From NCBI RefSeq assembly GCF_016765615.1, contig NZ_JAESWA010000001.1, positions 1 to 64,000 on the forward strand: a DNA stretch of 64,000 nt, written 5' to 3'. This document shows, in pieces, positions 62,731 to 64,000 of this stretch. A program made the position numbers and the translations under genes. The stretch comes from Clostridium paridis (GTDB lineage: Bacteria > Bacillota > Clostridia > Clostridiales > Clostridiaceae). The notes under the pieces were generated by a model, which worked only from the letters and a program-made list of their open reading frames with translations, had not been told where the DNA came from and ran no database searches. How positions within the stretch are numbered: position 1 is the first letter of the stretch; the number at the start of each line of letters is the position of its first letter.

Positions 62731-64000
62731 ATGAAAAACTTCAAAAGACTTTTAGTTATATGCATTGATTTGTTTTTAGTAAACTTAGCATATTTATTAG
62801 CGATAGATTTGACATTCTATGACTCATTTACTGAGATAACAACAATTTATAAACAAGATGCATTAGCTATAAATTGTATATTTATAGTTTTCTTTACATT
62901 GTTTAAATTATACGATTCATTATGGTATTTAACCGGGACAGATGAATTTTTAATGGCTGTAGGGGGAAGTGTATTAGCTGGATTATTTTCCATATTATAT
63001 ACAAGATTCTTAGGCAATACAATCCCATTAAATGTATCAGTTATTGGAGTAGTATTTGCTATCTGTTTTGTATTAGGTTATAGAATATTATACAGGGTTT
63101 ATAGAAGATATATGCTATATGCACCATATAAGTATGCGTCTGGACAGAAAAGGGTTATGATTGTGGGAGCAGGTTCTGCAGGGGCAATGATAATTAATGA
63201 AATATTATCAAGAAGAGAATTAAAATATAATCCTACAGTAATTGTAGATGATGATAAAAGTAAAATAGGAAAAAGAATTTCCGGTGTTACAGTTGAAGGA
63301 GATAGAGAAGATATTCTAAGAATTGTAAAAGAAAAAGAAATTGATTTAATAATTATTGCAATTCCATCAATTGATGAGAAAAATAAAATGGAAATTATAA
63401 ACTTATGTAAAAATACAGGATGCAAGATTCAGATAATACCTGGAATTTATGAAATATTAAAAGGTGATGCAACAATAAGCAAGATAAAAGATGTTGATGT
63501 TGAAGACTTATTAGGAAGAGACCCTATTAACTTAGATAATAAGGGTATAAGTGATTATATAACTAATAAAACTGTTATAGTTACAGGCGGAGGCGGCTCA
63601 ATAGGTTCAGAGTTATGCAGACAAATAGCTACATTTAAACCTAAAATGCTTATAATATTTGATATCTATGAGAATAATGCCTATGATATTCAGAATGAGC
63701 TTAAATATAATTATCCAAAGTTAAATTTAAAAGTACTAATTGGTTCTGTAAGAGATAGTGAAAGAATTGAAGAAATATTCAGCTTATATAGACCAGATGT
63801 TGTTTTCCATGCTGCTGCCCATAAGCATGTTCCTTTAATGGAAGACAGCCCTAAAGAGGCAATCAAAAATAACGTGTTAGGAACATATAATGTTGCATTA
63901 GCTGCAGATAAGTATAATGCAAGCAGATTTGTTTTGATATCTACTGATAAGGCTGTTAACCCAACGAATATAATGGGGGCTACCAAGAGACTATGTGAGA
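62731..64000 (+). CDS. CapD/PglF-type membrane nucleotide-sugar 4,6-dehydratase (partial, runs off the window)
   Basis: The frame is open from ATG 62731 (TTTGGAGGT upstream) to the end, 423 codons, so the 3' end is missing. Four N-terminal membrane spans (1-125), a first Rossmann domain with VMIVGAGSAGAMI near 147-159, and a second, SDR-type domain with VTGGGGSIGSELCRQI near 287-302, HAAAHKHVPLMEDSP near 360-374 and the ISTDKAVNPTNIMGATKR active-site region. Members convert UDP-GlcNAc to a 4-keto-6-deoxy sugar for capsule or glycan synthesis. Probably the first gene of a surface polysaccharide cluster beyond the window. Confidence 0.9.
   Translation, partial: MKNFKRLLVICIDLFLVNLAYLLAIDLTFYDSFTEITTIYKQDALAINCIFIVFFTLFKLYDSLWYLTGTDEFLMAVGGSVLAGLFSILYTRFLGNTIPLNVSVIGVVFAICFVLGYRILYRVYRRYMLYAPYKYASGQKRVMIVGAGSAGAMIINEILSRRELKYNPTVIVDDDKSKIGKRISGVTVEGDREDILRIVKEKEIDLIIIAIPSIDEKNKMEIINLCKNTGCKIQIIPGIYEILKGDATISKIKDVDVEDLLGRDPINLDNKGISDYITNKTVIVTGGGGSIGSELCRQIATFKPKMLIIFDIYENNAYDIQNELKYNYPKLNLKVLIGSVRDSERIEEIFSLYRPDVVFHAAAHKHVPLMEDSPKEAIKNNVLGTYNVALAADKYNASRFVLISTDKAVNPTNIMGATKRLCE

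Noticed and set aside
1-64000. CRISPR arrays, prophage or insertion-sequence genes
   Set aside because: No regularly spaced repeats and no transposase, integrase or phage structural frames were found.

Overview
The window is a low-GC, gene-dense chromosomal segment of a Clostridium sensu stricto (cluster I) type Firmicute. The evidence is the very AT-rich coding sequence with strong AGGAGG-type ribosome binding sites, an rRNA operon end, desulfoferrodoxin (an anaerobe's superoxide reductase), an agr-type peptide quorum-sensing locus, cohesin and dockerin modules on cell-surface glycosidase proteins, CWB2 wall-binding repeats and a clostridial lysA with a lysine riboswitch. I cannot name the species. 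No prophage, insertion sequence or CRISPR array was seen.

Layout. 1-710: end of an rRNA operon (23S 3' end, 5S, a duplicated 5S tail with an inserted hairpin element, tRNA-Glu). 887-9960: housekeeping genes (sfsA, a Nudix hydrolase, a TIM-barrel protein, riboswitch-controlled lysA, a DUF3006 protein, signal peptidase I, FtsH, a HelD-like helicase). 10166-12457: polar amino-acid ABC importer. 12507-19904: zinc-ribbon membrane protein, LTA-synthase-like enzyme, CDF cation exporter, M18 aminopeptidase, desulfoferrodoxin, a HAD phosphatase. 20084-23100: complete agr locus, with agrB, an overlapping 48-codon agrD, agrC and agrA, and two perfect LytTR-type repeats in front of agrB. 23176-25278: a sigma-factor operon with a membrane partner; its paralogue is at 44250-45599. 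25431-35089: a cell-surface glycan operon (membrane-anchored cohesin protein, gluzincin-like membrane protein lacking the usual Glu, sortase-anchored cohesin protein, and a 1939-residue GH38 alpha-mannosidase with its own cohesin and dockerin). 35188-39312: a PRD regulator and a fructose/mannose-family PTS (IIA, IIC, IIB). 39486-47237: M50-type protease, a heterodimeric ABC exporter behind a leader peptide and two tandem terminators, the second sigma module, and prfC. 47510-58785: two HAD phosphatases with cobD, then a cobalamin-riboswitch operon (cobT-cobU-cobS-cobC-cobQ-cbiB plus a BtuFCD-type importer). 58961-64000: CWB2/amidase wall hydrolase, another HAD phosphatase, an LCP-family protein and the start of a CapD/PglF-type nucleotide-sugar dehydratase that runs off the window.

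How the parts work together. The mannosidase operon and the adjacent PTS operon look like one unit: a cell-attached enzyme complex releases sugar outside and the PTS imports it; a cre-like site and a palindromic operator suggest catabolite and substrate control. The two sigma modules share a bipartite motif with identical 19-nt spacing upstream (AAAATTTGTC-N19-ACGWAT), so both operons are probably driven by this sigma type. Both encode the same uncharacterised membrane partner but in opposite gene order. The ABC exporter leader, with a 27-codon peptide followed by two CCATGG hairpin terminators, looks like an antibiotic-inducible ribosome-mediated attenuator. The sigma/membrane-partner pair and the exporter attenuator are the strongest candidates for something not yet described.
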